From Notospermus geniculatus (lineage: Eukaryota > Nemertea > Pilidiophora > Heteronemertea > Lineidae), in the NCBI GenBank assembly GCA_002633025.1, contig NMRB01000038.1, positions 67,177 to 131,176 of the forward strand: a DNA stretch of 64,000 nucleotides, given 5' to 3'. Position numbers and translations under genes: made by a program. This document shows positions 12,305-22,984 of this stretch, in pieces (within the stretch, counting starts at the first letter, position 1; each line of letters begins with the position of its first letter). The notes below the pieces were generated by a model. That model saw only the letters and a list, made by a program, of their open reading frames with translations. It searched no databases and was not told the DNA's origin.

Positions 12305-12517
12305 AGCCTGCCGCACACGTGAGCTATCTGCTGAGCAAAAAGTTATTCGAGACCGTTTGCGCAGCAGAGAGCTCGCCGAAAAATACGTGCACACGTGAGT
12401 TTTCTGCCTCGCGAGGCAAAAATCTCATCAAAATTACGTGCACATGTGAGCTATCTGCTGAGCAAACGGTCTCAAATAACTTTTTGCTCAGCAGATAGCT
12501 CCCGTGTGCGGCAGGCT
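12305..12517. mobile_element. Palindromic MITE, AGCCTGC ends, copy 1
   Basis: The ends AGCCTGCCGCACACG and CGTGTGCGGCAGGCT are inverted, and TAA flanks both. Each arm is itself folded: GAGCTATCTGCTGAGCAAA occurs in both orientations within an arm. A second copy lies at 16614-16823. TWA duplication points to Harbinger-type mobilisation. Confidence 0.85.
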
Positions 12518-12527
12518 TAAGTACTGG

Positions 12528-12735
12528 TATGGAAGAGGCCATCACAAGCTACTCATGTTCTTCCCCTCACTTGGATGGGGTCTTTTTCTTAGTCACCAGG
12601 TACAATACACCATGGGTGACTGTCCCATCCCCGGACGTGAAGAGCGAAGGAAGATTAATCCCATACACTAGGCCTACACCCCATCATCACACCCAGGGTC
12701 TTCACCACCGCTCCCCTTCTTGCTCTTGGTTCATT
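12528..12735 (-). repeat. SINE body fragment
   Basis: GAGGCCATCACAAGCTACTC, followed by a CACTTGGATGGGGTCTTTTT block, is shared almost exactly with the tail of the tRNA-derived SINE at 18300-18714. The tRNA head is not present here. A palindromic insertion follows directly. Confidence 0.7.
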
Positions 12736-12853
12736 GGGTCATATGAATAAAGACTAGCAAATGCTTTTACTTCAGATTTGTACAGCATTGCGTAGTGTAT
12801 TTGTATTGCAAAATTCAAGTAAAAGCATTTACTAGTCTTTATTCATATGACCC
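12736..12853. mobile_element. Small palindromic MITE
   Basis: GGGTCATATGAATAAAGACT at the left is matched by its complement at the right, and the core has AAATGCTTTTACTT facing AAGTAAAAGCATTT. The same core recurs at about 56625-56735 and 59230-59335. Confidence 0.75.
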
Positions 12854-14390
12854 ACTGAGGGAGGGTACAACCATAAATGACCTGAAATTCTCGGGATGAT
12901 ACAGCCCCAGGGTCGGATCCAGAGTTGACAGAAAGGGGGGGGGGCGTAGCTCGACGGAGGTGGTGAGGACCGAAAGCGCAAAGCCCGAACGGTAGTATCC
13001 ATTCTATGGACCGAGTCCAAATGGACTAAGTAACTTGGACTGAGTGCCAAAAAAGGTATAATGCAATGATAATGAATATTATCACCATAAATTGGTAAGA
13101 AATGGTTATCTTTAATATGTAGAACGTGAAAAGTGTTAAGAAAAACAAAACTATAAAATTTTGTCCTTCGCTAAGCCGACCTGAAATCCCCAAGTTACAT
13201 CAACCCAATAGCGCTCCGCACTCAGTCTATATAGTAACAAAACTTGGCGGCTTGTTGTACTTGACTCGATGACGCGAAGACTCGATGGCGCGATGACTCG
13301 ATGACCGCCAAAATTATCAAATGAAATTTAGCTGGTTATTTCTAAGATGTGGTACGGATCAACAGCGGAAGTGGACCGACGTAGTGTCGCCAGCTACCAA
13401 GAGGTGAATTGAGGTTGATATTCAGCGTAAATCATGAAATGAAGGGTAGCCTCGAATTAGGCCTACAGCTCCAAAGTCCTTGAGGATTTACTATAGGTCC
13501 CTTTTGGAAAGTTGTAGGGATTGGTCTTGTCTCCCTATTCCATACCCCGGAGGAGACATAGCGGTAATTTTCAGCCCTTTTGAGGAATGATCCTACTGCA
13601 TGTTCTATACCGGAAGTGTCCCAATGCATCAAAGCTGCCAGGCAAAAAGTAAATTCATGAAAATGACGAAATGCGCCCGGGTTATTCATGTACTTCATGA
13701 TGTCATCAGTTTTGTGGTCACGTGCATCTGGCAAGACGCACGCGACAATGTTGGACGATAGGCTATCTTATAAATCTTGCAATATATCTTTTTTTCAATT
13801 TGGTAAACCTTTTTTTAATTCTTTCAGTGACTTTTACATTCTTGAACGATATTTTTCAAATTTGGAGCAAATTTTACGATTCTTTGAGTTGTTTTATTGT
13901 GTAATGAAAATTAAATTCTTGGACTGTACTTTTTCAAAACACTTCAAAGAAAAAAACAGTGTTGAATAAATTCCGCTGCTTCAGGCACAACCACAATCGT
14001 CCATTCCGAACACAGACGACGTCAGGGCTTTAGAGTTGTATAGTCCAAGTCAACCTTCTTTCAACATGGGCAAAGTACCAGACATGTGAAACAGATACCA
14101 TATGTAACACCAATGATTAGGCCACAGACCACAGTATTTACCAGATGACTGAGCACAACCTTGGGTTTACAAAAGGCTCATGTAAAGTGAACCCAGAGCT
14201 TTACGGGCGAGGGGGAAGGGGGAAAACGTGGGAGTTGAGAATTCGGTATAATGGAGATCGGTAATGTGGATTCGGAACTGGAGGAAGCAAGATTACCAGC
14301 TGAAAGAATTTTTTCGGAATGGAGTGATGAATGCGACACATATTTGCGATTTTAATAATCTGCCATGCATCCCCTCCATTCCAAAATAAA

Positions 14391-14429
14391 CGGCTACCGC
14401 TAGGCTACCTACGGCAGCCTAGCGGTAGC
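14391..14429. repeat. Near-perfect 39-nt hairpin
   Basis: GGCTACCGCTAGGCT faces AGCCTAGCGGTAGCC with a 9-nt loop. Confidence 0.8.
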
Positions 14430-15181
14430 CCGCGTAGCTATGGCATTATTGATTAGGACCTATGGGAAAATTCCACAGCAGCACTGAAATCATGTGAATG
14501 AAAAAAAAGTATTTGCCGGCTAATCCAAGTCATTCACAGGTCCAAAAAGAAACATCATATTCGTGGATATTTTATTCACTTATTCCAGCAATCGGTACGC
14601 TGGCACACTTGTCACAAAAGCACGTGAACGACGTGCTGAACAAGCGGTGGAATATAGAGAACTACATGTCGGCATGAATTAGGCAAAGCAGACAAAGAAC
14701 TCTGTTACTAAGCCACATTTTTGACAATGGCTTGTGCTGATTGAATGGCCGATTACGCTGTTAATGGGCATGATTTGTTATCTGCACGGGGTGGTAGACA
14801 GTGAAGCGAACATTCGACTTCGGCTTGGCCGATAAGCAGAAAGCAGACGACCACCATAAAATGCCGAATTTTCGTGTTATTTTCGGCGATATTGTATCCA
14901 TTCATATATGATTACTTACTACGGATATCTTTCGTGGAAACAGTACCGCTAAGCACAACTAATACGGCGTGTTCTCGCGATGGGAGACAAAAATGCACAT
15001 TCTTGAAAAATCTACTATGAGGCATTCTACTCGCTGGTTCGACAAAGCAATTCGCTGGCTACGCCGTTTTTCCGCCTGGCGGCGGGCCCGGGAACCATTG
15101 CGTCAAGTTACCCAACATCATTAGGTAACTGCGACATGGATTATTTACCACTGACCTGTGTAGGTTTTCAAACTTGTTATT

Positions 15182-15571
15182 AGTGGCGTTTACACCTATT
15201 GAAATTGCCGGGCCTGACCCGGGTCTGACCCTCCATTTCTGCGTTTACACCTATGAAAGTCGGATCCGGATTAAAAATTGCCGGGCTATATTAGCCCGCT
15301 TCCGACTGGCGGGTCAGACCCGCCGTGGATACGGGTTATACTTTAGCCCGGCAATTTCATAGGTGTGGACAGAAAAATGCCGGGTTAAAACGTTTACTGA
15401 GCCCACCGACAGGTGGCAGTCTGCTAAAATTGAATGGGTGGTGTATCCATAAATACTATGACCAGCGTTCATCAATCGAAAGACGAATAATAGGTGTGGA
15501 CAGAAAGTTCTGTGGATCCGGGTTAAATTCGAACCCGGGCCTGGAAAATTTGCTTAGGTGTAAACGCCGCT
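15182..15571. mobile_element. AGTGGCG MITE, copy 1
   Basis: The ends AGTGGCGTTTACACCTA and TAGGTGTAAACGCCGCT are inverted. Copy 2 at 63262-63648 is nearly identical over its length, so the family moved recently. Inside are repeated TTTACACCTA and GCCGGG blocks facing each other, which gives several alternative stems. There is no ORF of note and no clear duplication. Confidence 0.85.
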
Positions 15572-16613
15572 ATTTTGCCCATGTTGAATGAAGGTTGACT
15601 TGGACTTTACTAATATTGGGAATAGGTATGCGGTATAAAAAAATTGTCATATAAAAATATGCCAGAGGCGGCTTATTTCACCTTCCTAAAAATGTCGCAG
15701 AGTAACCCGGTGTTCTGAAATGCGGAACTCGAAATAAAATAAGGCATTCACCAACTGTGCAGGAAATTTAACTGGCCTTCTTCGCGCCTTCGAGTCGTCG
15801 CGCCATCGAGTCGTCGAGTCAAGTACAAGAAGCCAAACTTGGCGACGTCATGTCATAGCACGCCTTTCGAGGTAACGATTCACGGAATGCGATGCTGGAA
15901 ATTTTGTTGCAACCTCGTTCCAAAGCTTGCTCCTGTATACATAACAGGTGAAACAGGCCGTTGTACATGCAGACAGTAGATGTATGGTCCAATACCGCCC
16001 TCTGCACTCGAATTGGGGGGGGGGGCTACCTCGTCCCACGATATTTCCTGGAAATACCGATATCCAGAAGTGTTGATTCTAAAATGTAGAATGTAAGTGG
16101 AACTCCCTAAAACTCACTTTTTTCTGCTTTTTCTGTTGCTTTCCTACGCTTCTCCTGAAGAAAAATGAGGGGGAGTACCAGTCTTATAAGTACCTAAGCA
16201 GTTTACTTTCATATTATCTACAAAACGGCTTGTTTCTTGCATTTTTCACATTTTGGTACTCGGTCCAAGTTACTCAGTCCATTTGGAATCAATCCATAGA
16301 ATGGATACTACCAGCCCGAACGGGGGGTCTGGGAAAAATTTGACAATTTTGAGTGCTTTTAGATGCATTTTCCTGGCATCTGAGAGCAAAATACTCGAAT
16401 TTTTTTTTATGTGATTAAATTTTTCTTGCTAAAAAAATCATTGCTCGGCCAAAATAGGGGGCGTAGGCCTACGCCCCCCCCCCCGGATTCGACCCTGGCC
16501 CCGGCTGGATTGCATCCTGGTACCGGACAGTGTGAAAAAAACCCAGAAGCTGTGACTGCATTCAAAGAATTTATAAAATGTAACAAGCATTGGATGTACA
16601 TTTTCTTCACTAA

Positions 16614-16823
16614 AGCCTGCTGCACACGGGAGCTATCTGTTGAGCAAAAACTTCGAGACGGTTTGCTCAGCAGATAGCTCACCAAAAAATACGCGCACAC
16701 GGAACTTTCTGCCTCGCGAGGCCAAAAAAGTCACAGAAATTACGCGCACATGCGAGTTACCTGCTGAGGAAATGATCTCGAATAACTTTTTGCTCAACAG
16801 ATCGCTCCCATGTGCAGCAGGCT
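16614..16823. mobile_element. Palindromic MITE, AGCCTGC ends, copy 2
   Basis: Same family as 12305-12517, flanked by TAA on both sides. The GAGCTATCTG and CTGCCTCGCGAGGC core is retained. Confidence 0.85.
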
Positions 16824-17159
16824 TAAAGTTGGCTTTTATAAATATAACTGTACTCATTAAATCCTGGTTAGCACAGACTGAAAACAAAAAATTGTGAAAA
16901 AAACTCAAGTTGACTTTCATACTTTCAGTTGTCAATAATGTATCCTTGTCTGGCTTGGGCTTACTGAGGCAGGTCCAGCTTTGAGAGGACATTGTCACAC
17001 TACTAAAACCAAGGGTGTGATGCGCATTAAAATAAAGCTTATTATTTTCTTGAAATGAACCATCTCTTCTTATTTTTTCAAATATCCAACACACATGTAG
17101 AACACAAAAAACGACAAACAAAATGACAGCCCGGTACTAAAAATAAAGTCGTCTCCGAA

Positions 17160-17300
17160 TTTGCAAATTTTCCGACCCCAACTGGGGTCCTCCTCAGGCA
17201 CTTTCTAGTGGAGATCCCAGATCAAAAAGATGTCCCCTTCTGGGATCTGTCCTAGAAAGTGTCTGAGGAAAACCCCAGTTGGGGTCGAAAATATATGAAA
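17160..17300. repeat. GACCCC hairpin repeat, copy 2
   Basis: TTTTCCGACCCCAACTGGGG followed by CCTCAGGCACTTTCTAG is mirrored by CTAGAAAGTG...CAGTTGGGGTCGAAAA about 75 bp later. Each arm also contains the small GACCCC/GGGGTC stem-loop. Confidence 0.75.
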
Positions 17301-17397
17301 TTTGGGGACAACTTTACTTTCACTATTATTTTTTTCAAATGCATGTTTTCATTCATAATTGATTCAATTGTGTCCTTTTATAGGGTGATGGTGGTGG

Positions 17398-18260
17398 TGT
17401 TGTGACTTCCAGTTGGCTTCGGACACCGAGATGACTGTCTGCAGACATGGGAGGCTCGGTTGAAGCAGGTGACAGTTGTTGAGATGACTGTCCGCAGACA
17501 TGGGAGGCTCAGTTGAAGCATGTGACAGTTGTTGAGATGACTACCTGCAGACATGGGAGGCTCAGATGAAGCATGTGACAGTTGTTGAGATGACTGTCTG
17601 CAGACATTGGAGGCTCAGTTGAAGCATGTGACAGTTGTTGAGATGACTACCTGCAGACATGGGAAGCTCAGCGGGAAGCTCAGTTGAAGCATGTGACACT
17701 ACGTAGTATTGCTGAGATGACTATCCGCAGACATTGGAGGCAGTTGAAGCATGTGCCAGTTGTTGAGATGACACTCCGCAGACATTGAAGGCTCAGTTGA
17801 AGCATGTGACAGTTGTTGGGATGACTTCCTGCAGACATGGGAGGCTCAGATGAAGCATGTGACGGTTGTTGAGATGACTGCCTGCAGACATGGGAGGCTC
17901 AGCTGAAGCATGTGACAGTTGTTGGGATGACTGCCTGCAGACATGGAAAGCTCAGTTCAAGCATGTGACAGTTATTGAGATGACTGCCAGCAGACATGGG
18001 AGGCTCAGATGAAGCATATGACAGTTGTTGAGATGACTGTCCACAGACATGGGAGGCTCCGTTGAACATGTTGAAGTACGTGACAGTTGTTGAGATGACT
18101 ACCTGCAGACATGGGAGGCTCAGTTGAAGCATGTGACACTTAGTATTGCTGAGATGACTGTCCGCAGACATTGGAGGCGCATGCTCAGTTGAAGTATGTG
18201 GCAGTTGTTGAGATGACTACCTGCAGACATGGGAGGCTCAGATCAAGCACGTTGTTAGTA
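17398..18260. repeat. Minisatellite, about 54-bp unit
   Basis: About 16 imperfect head-to-tail units of GTTGAGATGACTGTCTGCAG followed by ACATGGGAGGCTCAG and a TGAAGCATGTGACA tail. Units differ by point changes and small indels. The array continues at 18712-18795 after a SINE insertion. Confidence 0.95.
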
Positions 18261-18299
18261 TTCAATTTTTCGTACTCAGATTTCTGTCAGGGCCGATTC

Positions 18300-18714
18300 T
18301 ATAGTATTATTGACCCTGGTAAGTACGGAGGAGGCCATCACAAGCTACTCATGTTCCTCACTTGGATGGGGTCTTTTTACTTGCCCTTGCAAAGACACAC
18401 GGTACAACAAAGGCACCACGGCTTACTGATCCATGCGACAGACTGAAGTGCCGGGAATGAAATCCCATATGGCCCGGGCTGGATTCGAACCAGGTGGGAA
18501 GGGAAAGAATGTCCTTGGAAAAACTTTCCCAGGAACAAAAGATCCTATTGTTACAATCTAATCTCTGGTGATTGGTTTCTATAGCCACGCCGCTTATTCC
18601 GTCATTCAACAATAGAAGTGGACACTTTTTACAGGGGGACACTCTTTACTGCTACACCAGGACCTGCTGCTTGCTAAGCGGACGTGATAACCACTAGGCT
18701 ATCAGGCTCCTCAG
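18300..18714 (-). mobile_element. tRNA-derived SINE inserted in the minisatellite
   Basis: On the minus strand the head reads GGAGCCTGATAGCCTAGTGG with an A-box-like segment, and the B box GGTTCGAATCC lies past an internal insertion. The body runs to GTAGCTTGTGATGGCCTCC. Minisatellite units lie on both sides. A 162-bp MITE (18495-18656) splits the tRNA head just before the T arm. Removing it leaves normal A-to-B box spacing. Confidence 0.8.
18495..18656 (-). mobile_element. CCNGG-targeting MITE in the SINE head
   Basis: It is flanked by CCAGG on both sides (18490-18494 and 18657-18661). The body matches the copies at 31079 and 40472 (GTCCCCCTGTAAAAAGTGTC, GACGGAATAAGC, GATCTTTTGTTC). The split tRNA-like head gives an unambiguous empty site. 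Confidence 0.85.
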
Positions 18715-18795
18715 TTGTTAGTGAGATGACTGTCTGCAGACATGGGAGGCTCAGTTGAAGCATGTGACAGTTGTTGAGATGACTGTCCGCAGATG
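18712..18795. repeat. Continuation of the 54-bp minisatellite
   Basis: One and a half further units (GAGATGACTGTCTGCAGACA) follow the SINE. Confidence 0.85.
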
Positions 18796-18911
18796 GTCTA
18801 TTCTCCAGTAGAGAATCAGGCAAATTTGACCCTGATTGATCAGTTACAAAGACATGATTATCTGAAAGAAAACTTTTATTGCATATTTGCAGAGAAACGA
18901 CCATCGGAATA

Positions 18912-19119
18912 CTGGATAGTTCCCCAATACCGCTCAGTACACAAATCTAAATTATCATTCTGAGGTAGCGGACAAGTGCCTATTTTCCACGCCTACCATG
19001 TGTGTGCTCTTCATTCATGGATATTGATTTGATCATTTGTACCCGTGTGAACTTGGCCAGGGATGCGGCCCTGGGAATGCGGTCAACTTCTGTGTCACGG
19101 TATTGGGGGAACAATCCAG
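18912..19119. mobile_element. TA-flanked MITE, copy 1
   Basis: The left end CTGGATAGTTCCCCAATACC is matched by GGTATTGGGGGAACAATCCAG at lower identity on the right, with TA at both flanks. Copy 2 is at 24018-24233. A TA duplication fits Tc1/mariner/pogo-type mobilisation. Confidence 0.8.
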
Positions 19120-19825
19120 TATCTTGCATTTTTTTATAGGCAAAAGAGCACACGAAATTGACTCTAATGCTGATAACATTGTTTTTTTTATAATTTGCAA
19201 ATCAATGCTGAAAATTGTCCATACTGGGTAAAATGTTATTCCGTTACCGGAGAATTGCCCAGATGTAGTTCGGGAGATGTCGGCTCAGATGTAATTCTTT
19301 TCTGTATCACAACAGCCTGAGTGATGTATTCGATCTCACACTCAGTTTGGACATACATGTACATGTATTTATTTGGCTATTCTGACTTGACCTGGGATTT
19401 TTTGTCATTTTGCCTCCTTAGAATAAGATTTTCAATTTTTTGCATGAAGTGGTAATTTATCACACGAAGTCTGTATTCCCTTGTCTTTTCGAGTGTTGAA
19501 TCTGTCTGTACACCACAGCTTTTCTGTTTTGCATCGAAGGCCCGCACCTCTTGACCCATTGTCTGCTTCCTGTACTGGCAACAAGGGCAGTGCCAGTCAC
19601 CAACTGATGTCGTCGAAGCTTCTGAGATATCGTCTGATGCATCTTCTAGATTACTGGATGTTGTACAATCAGAGAGTTCTACATTAGTAAAGCAAGAGCC
19701 ACATCAGTCTTCTCCTTTTTTGCTGATACTGGCATGCCACGAGGCGTTGGTGCTTTTCGTTTTCTGCTCAACTTTTCAATCTGAAAAAAAAATGAAGAAA
19801 GGTCATGATTTTAGTATTCAAGCCA

Positions 19826-19984
19826 TAGGGCCTTATGCACCAAACGAAGATAATCTCGAACTCGGGTTGAGCCACAACTTTTCAATTGTTCAGGTTTACT
19901 GGCATGACTGGGGTATGATCTGACACTGGAAAAGTTGTGGCTAAACCTGAGTTCAAGATTCTTTGCTTGGTGCATACGGCCCTA
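19826..19984. mobile_element. Palindromic MITE, TAGGGCC ends
   Basis: TAGGGCCTTATGCACCAAAC faces TTGGTGCATACGGCCCTA. The inner stem pairs CTCGGGTTGAGCCACAAC with its complement. Non-coding. Confidence 0.8.
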
Positions 19985-20171
19985 GAGTCTAGGCCTAATG
20001 CCTTTTTTTACTTACAGTTACATGGGTCTTTTCAGATAAAAGCGACGCAGGGGATACATAGGCCTAGCAGTACCATTTGGCAATTCGTGCACGTAGGCCG
20101 GTTACTCCAAGATTGTTACTGCGCATGACGTCAATGACGTAAGTGACGCCGAGCCTCGCCAGCAGCGGCGG

Positions 20172-20341
20172 TGTAACGTTTTTCAGTGAGGCCCGTGAGC
20201 CAGTGTGACAATACAATAGATTGACGGAATAAGCGACGACTGGACAATGGGCGACACACAGAGAAACAGCGAGTTTGTTTCCCAGTGTGTTCCGAACAAT
20301 GGGAATCACACAGAAAAACGGCCACAGTGAAAAACGTTACA
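20172..20341. mobile_element. TGTAA...TTACA MITE
   Basis: The ends TGTAACGTTTTTCAGTG and CACTGAAAAACGTTACA are perfect inverted repeats. The flanks are GCGG on the left and CCGG on the right. The interior has ACAATAGATTGACGGAATAAG, as in the other members. Confidence 0.85.
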
Positions 20342-20974
20342 CCGGAATGAGCTGGAATTCCTCTGTGGAAATTCAGCGTTTCAAATCGCAATTTCCAAGC
20401 ACAGATATCCTGAACCACTCTAATTCTGTTGCGCAAATGTTTGCTTTGATTTTCCTCGAAAGGGTCTATAGGCTGCTAGGCCCTACTACCATTGATTATC
20501 ATCACGACGTGCTAGGTCGCTGAGGTCAATCATGATGATGATAACCGAGCGGCCCCTGCAAAATGTGCAATGAGCAGACCTAGGCTAGGCCTACCTGTTC
20601 AGGAACAGCCGGAGCTGGTATTGGATCAGGATGGTCTGGAGTTGGCCCAACAAAGTGTTTCGTGCACATGAAGGTGTTCTTTGTAATTTTTGTCCTGTCA
20701 AAGTCCTTCGTCCACAAGCCTTTGCCCAGCGATCACACTTCGCCCCTTGAGTGATCGGCTTTGGAAATGGAATGAATGAAATACCCGCCATGTGAGGTCT
20801 ACTGCATATCGAGAGTCACTATTGCAGGTACCATAGCAACAGTGTTTTGTCGTGACCATGTCTTTTACTGTGAATATCCAGCACGAAATGAAGAAATACG
20901 AGGAACACGACGATCGGCGGACAATGCACTGCGGAATGTTTGTCTGACATCCGGGAACCCAGGGGCTAACCAGG

Positions 20975-21138
20975 TGTGACAGGGATCAACGTCCTAGGAA
21001 TGGTAGTCCGCCCAAACAATAGCCCGCTATTGTAAGGGTATATTCAAATGGCCATGGTTTCTCTAGCCACATATTGTAATCCCTCGCTGAACAATAAGAC
21101 CGGACTTTGATTCCAGTGGGACACTGATCCCTGTCACA
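20975..21138. mobile_element. TGTGACAGG MITE, copy 1
   Basis: The ends TGTGACAGGGATCA and TGATCCCTGTCACA are inverted. The flanks are CCAGG and CCGGG. The core has AACAATAGCCCGCTATTG. Further copies lie at 57188-57350 and 57687-57850. Confidence 0.88.
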
Positions 21139-22147
21139 CCGGGTTCTTCTGTATGCTATGAATGTAGCCTGGTTCCACTGGCCTCCACAGATGGCGTTGG
21201 GGTGGGTGACCGGGAGGCCAGGTAGGCGCTGATGAAGTGTGCTAAAAATAGAACATGATGGCGGCGGGGAATCCCTTGTTTACTTCCGTTAGTGGTCCCA
21301 GGACGGACGAACAATAATACCGGTAGGCTAGTATTATCACAGTCTGACATACCTCGTGACAGCTGTTCCTCTGGAATTAAGGGGTGTGCATATAGAGTAG
21401 AGCGGGGCAAAACGCCCCACACAGGCATGTCATCGTATAGCAAGTCCGTCAACTGTCGCCATTTTGCTCGATTCAAAGTTTTAGTGGGCCGTATAAACAA
21501 CCGAGCGCATGAAAATTCAACAAATCACTTACGTCTGTTAGTTATCGAATGGCAGCAGCTGGATTTGTTTGAAAACCCGGGGGAAAACAAAGCGAATAAT
21601 CCATACGACCTGCTGTAGCAGAATGCAATCCCACCGCAATCAGCCAAGCTTCACCGCAAAACGTTTTGACGTCATCACCAGAGTGGAAAATGGAAAATGT
21701 ATCAACATAATCCTATACTATATACCTACCACCTGCGCCTGCTCGGCCAATCAGAGTCACAAATGCGTTAGGCACGCCCGGTGTAAAGTTTTTCAGTGTT
21801 TCCTTGTGTCAGTGTTCCCCCTATAAAATTGGAATTTATATAAGGAGTGTGATTTTATATCCAAATTAAAAACTTAGCTGCGATTGGTTAGTGTGGACAT
21901 AAATTCTGATTTAATGTGGACATAAAATCGGATTAATGTGGACATTAAAGCTGACCTATCCGCACAAAAAGCCCCCATGCGACGAGCAAGACAATTGCAA
22001 ACGCCCTGCAAGGACCTCAAAGCGATGTCTCAGAACATGATATACCCTACGACACCATGAGGGCGCCACCTTATTTGCCTTCAGGCAACACAGCTGTCAA
22101 CATCTCCGGATACCACTTACACTACTCAAAGATAAAAAAAGCGTTGT

Positions 22148-22219
22148 CATTCAGACGGGATTCGAACCGTCCATCTTCTGATATTTAATACACCGCTCTA
22201 TCCACTCGGCCAACGAGCT
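22148..22219 (-). repeat. tRNA-like segment, left arm
   Basis: Minus strand: A box TGGCCGAGTGGATAGAGC, and T arm GACGGTTCGAATCCCGTC, which forms a good 5-bp T stem. The acceptor strands do not pair, so it is a tRNA relic that may keep pol III promoter function. Confidence 0.65.
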
Positions 22220-22316
22220 AGTTGACAGGGACAGGGTTTGTGTTTGTCATAGACATAGGCCTTCGACTTACGTAATAATAGCACGAATAAGAGAAAACAT
22301 GAGTAGTCTTCCAACA

Positions 22317-22393
22317 GGATCGGTGGCCGAATGGGGAAGACGGTGGAACATAGATAACAGGCCGCGAGCGCGGGTTCGATTCCCAGTGGGGTC
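22317..22393 (+). repeat. tRNA-like segment, right arm
   Basis: A box TGGCCGAATGGGGAAGACGG and B box GGGTTCGATTCCCA at tRNA spacing. It is the inverted counterpart of 22148-22219. The acceptor arm is not convincing. Confidence 0.65.
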
Positions 22394-22984
22394 AAAATTT
22401 TTTCTTTCAAGAATGTCTTCAGCAGGAGCTAACCAGGGGATGTTGACACCTCGACAGCTCGAAGACAAATAAGGTGGCGCCCTCCTGGCGTCGTGGGGTA
22501 TATCATGTTCTGAGCCTTCGTTTTGAGGTGCTTGCAGGGCGTTTGCAATTCTCTTGCTCGTCTCATGTGGGGGCTTTTTGTGCGGATAGGTCAGCTTTAA
22601 ATATGAATTGTGTCCACCCCGGCCTGCGATACGCGTTTCGCTCACATCGATAGCGACTGTTGCGTTCAGTTGCTTCCAGTCGCAAGGTCGATGTGCGTAT
22701 GGAAGTCGTATGAACAGGTCGAAATGAACATGATGAAATCGGAATCTGGATTTTTGGGGCGCCGAGGGATGGCCAGGTGCACGGGTGAGCCGCCAAGATT
22801 AATAACATGGTTAAATTTATTGATAGCCTTTCGTGTGAAATATTGATTCCAGGAGAAAGTTAGTTTGATTTATTTAGGGATCGTGACATGAAATATCGTT
22901 CTGCCATGAAATGCAAACAGGCCGGATAAACCTGTTTGCGACAGGTTTTCACGACAGCTAAAATAGAGAGGATGCGCAGCTTTC

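Larger units (their letters stand above)
14041..15608. mobile_element. Inner palindrome
   Basis: AGTCCAAGTCAACCTTC followed by a TCAACATGGGCAAA segment at 14042-14075 is mirrored at about 15573-15606. The right arm abuts the AGTGGCG element at 15182-15571. A minor internal hairpin lies at 14391-14429. It has no coding capacity. Confidence 0.65.
13249..15834. mobile_element. TIR element with 9-bp duplication, copy 1
   Basis: Terminal inverted repeats start GGCTTSTTGTACTTGACTCG and contain short tandem units of GACTCGATGRCGCGA. The element is flanked by AAACTTGGC at 13240-13248 and again at 15835-15843. Copy 2 (35622-38124) is flanked by a different 9-mer on both sides, which fixes the ends exactly. 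A 9-bp duplication fits Mutator-like elements (or the related Rehavkus group), but no transposase ORF is visible, so this is inference. The interior includes 14041-15608. Confidence 0.88.
12983..16326. mobile_element. Outer palindrome split by nested insertions
   Basis: The left arm (12983-13055) with GTAGTATCCATTCTATGGA and CCAAATGGACT is mirrored at 16250-16326. The arms are separated by the 2.6-kb element 13249-15834, which itself carries an inner palindrome and a further insertion. The original element was therefore much shorter. Confidence 0.7.
21950..22596. mobile_element. TTAA palindrome carrying two tRNA-like arms
   Basis: The ends AGCTGACCTATCCGCACAAA and its complement are flanked by TTAA on both sides. 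The arms stay paired for over 150 bp (GCAAACGCCCTGCAAG, GGGCGCCACCTTATTTG). The first seven bases equal those of the 9242 element, which suggests related transposases. Further in, each arm holds a tRNA-like segment with A and B boxes in opposite orientation. No protein-coding part is visible. Confidence 0.8.

Noticed and set aside
17899-18171. ORF with repeated PCLQAVI-type residues
   Set aside because: It is a translation of the 54-bp minisatellite.
17398-18260. CRISPR-like regularly spaced repeats
   Set aside because: The units abut with no unique spacers, and the sequence is eukaryotic; it is a minisatellite.
22148-22393. Two functional tRNA genes
   Set aside because: The A and B boxes and one T stem are good, but the acceptor strands do not pair and the segments are mirror arms of a transposon.
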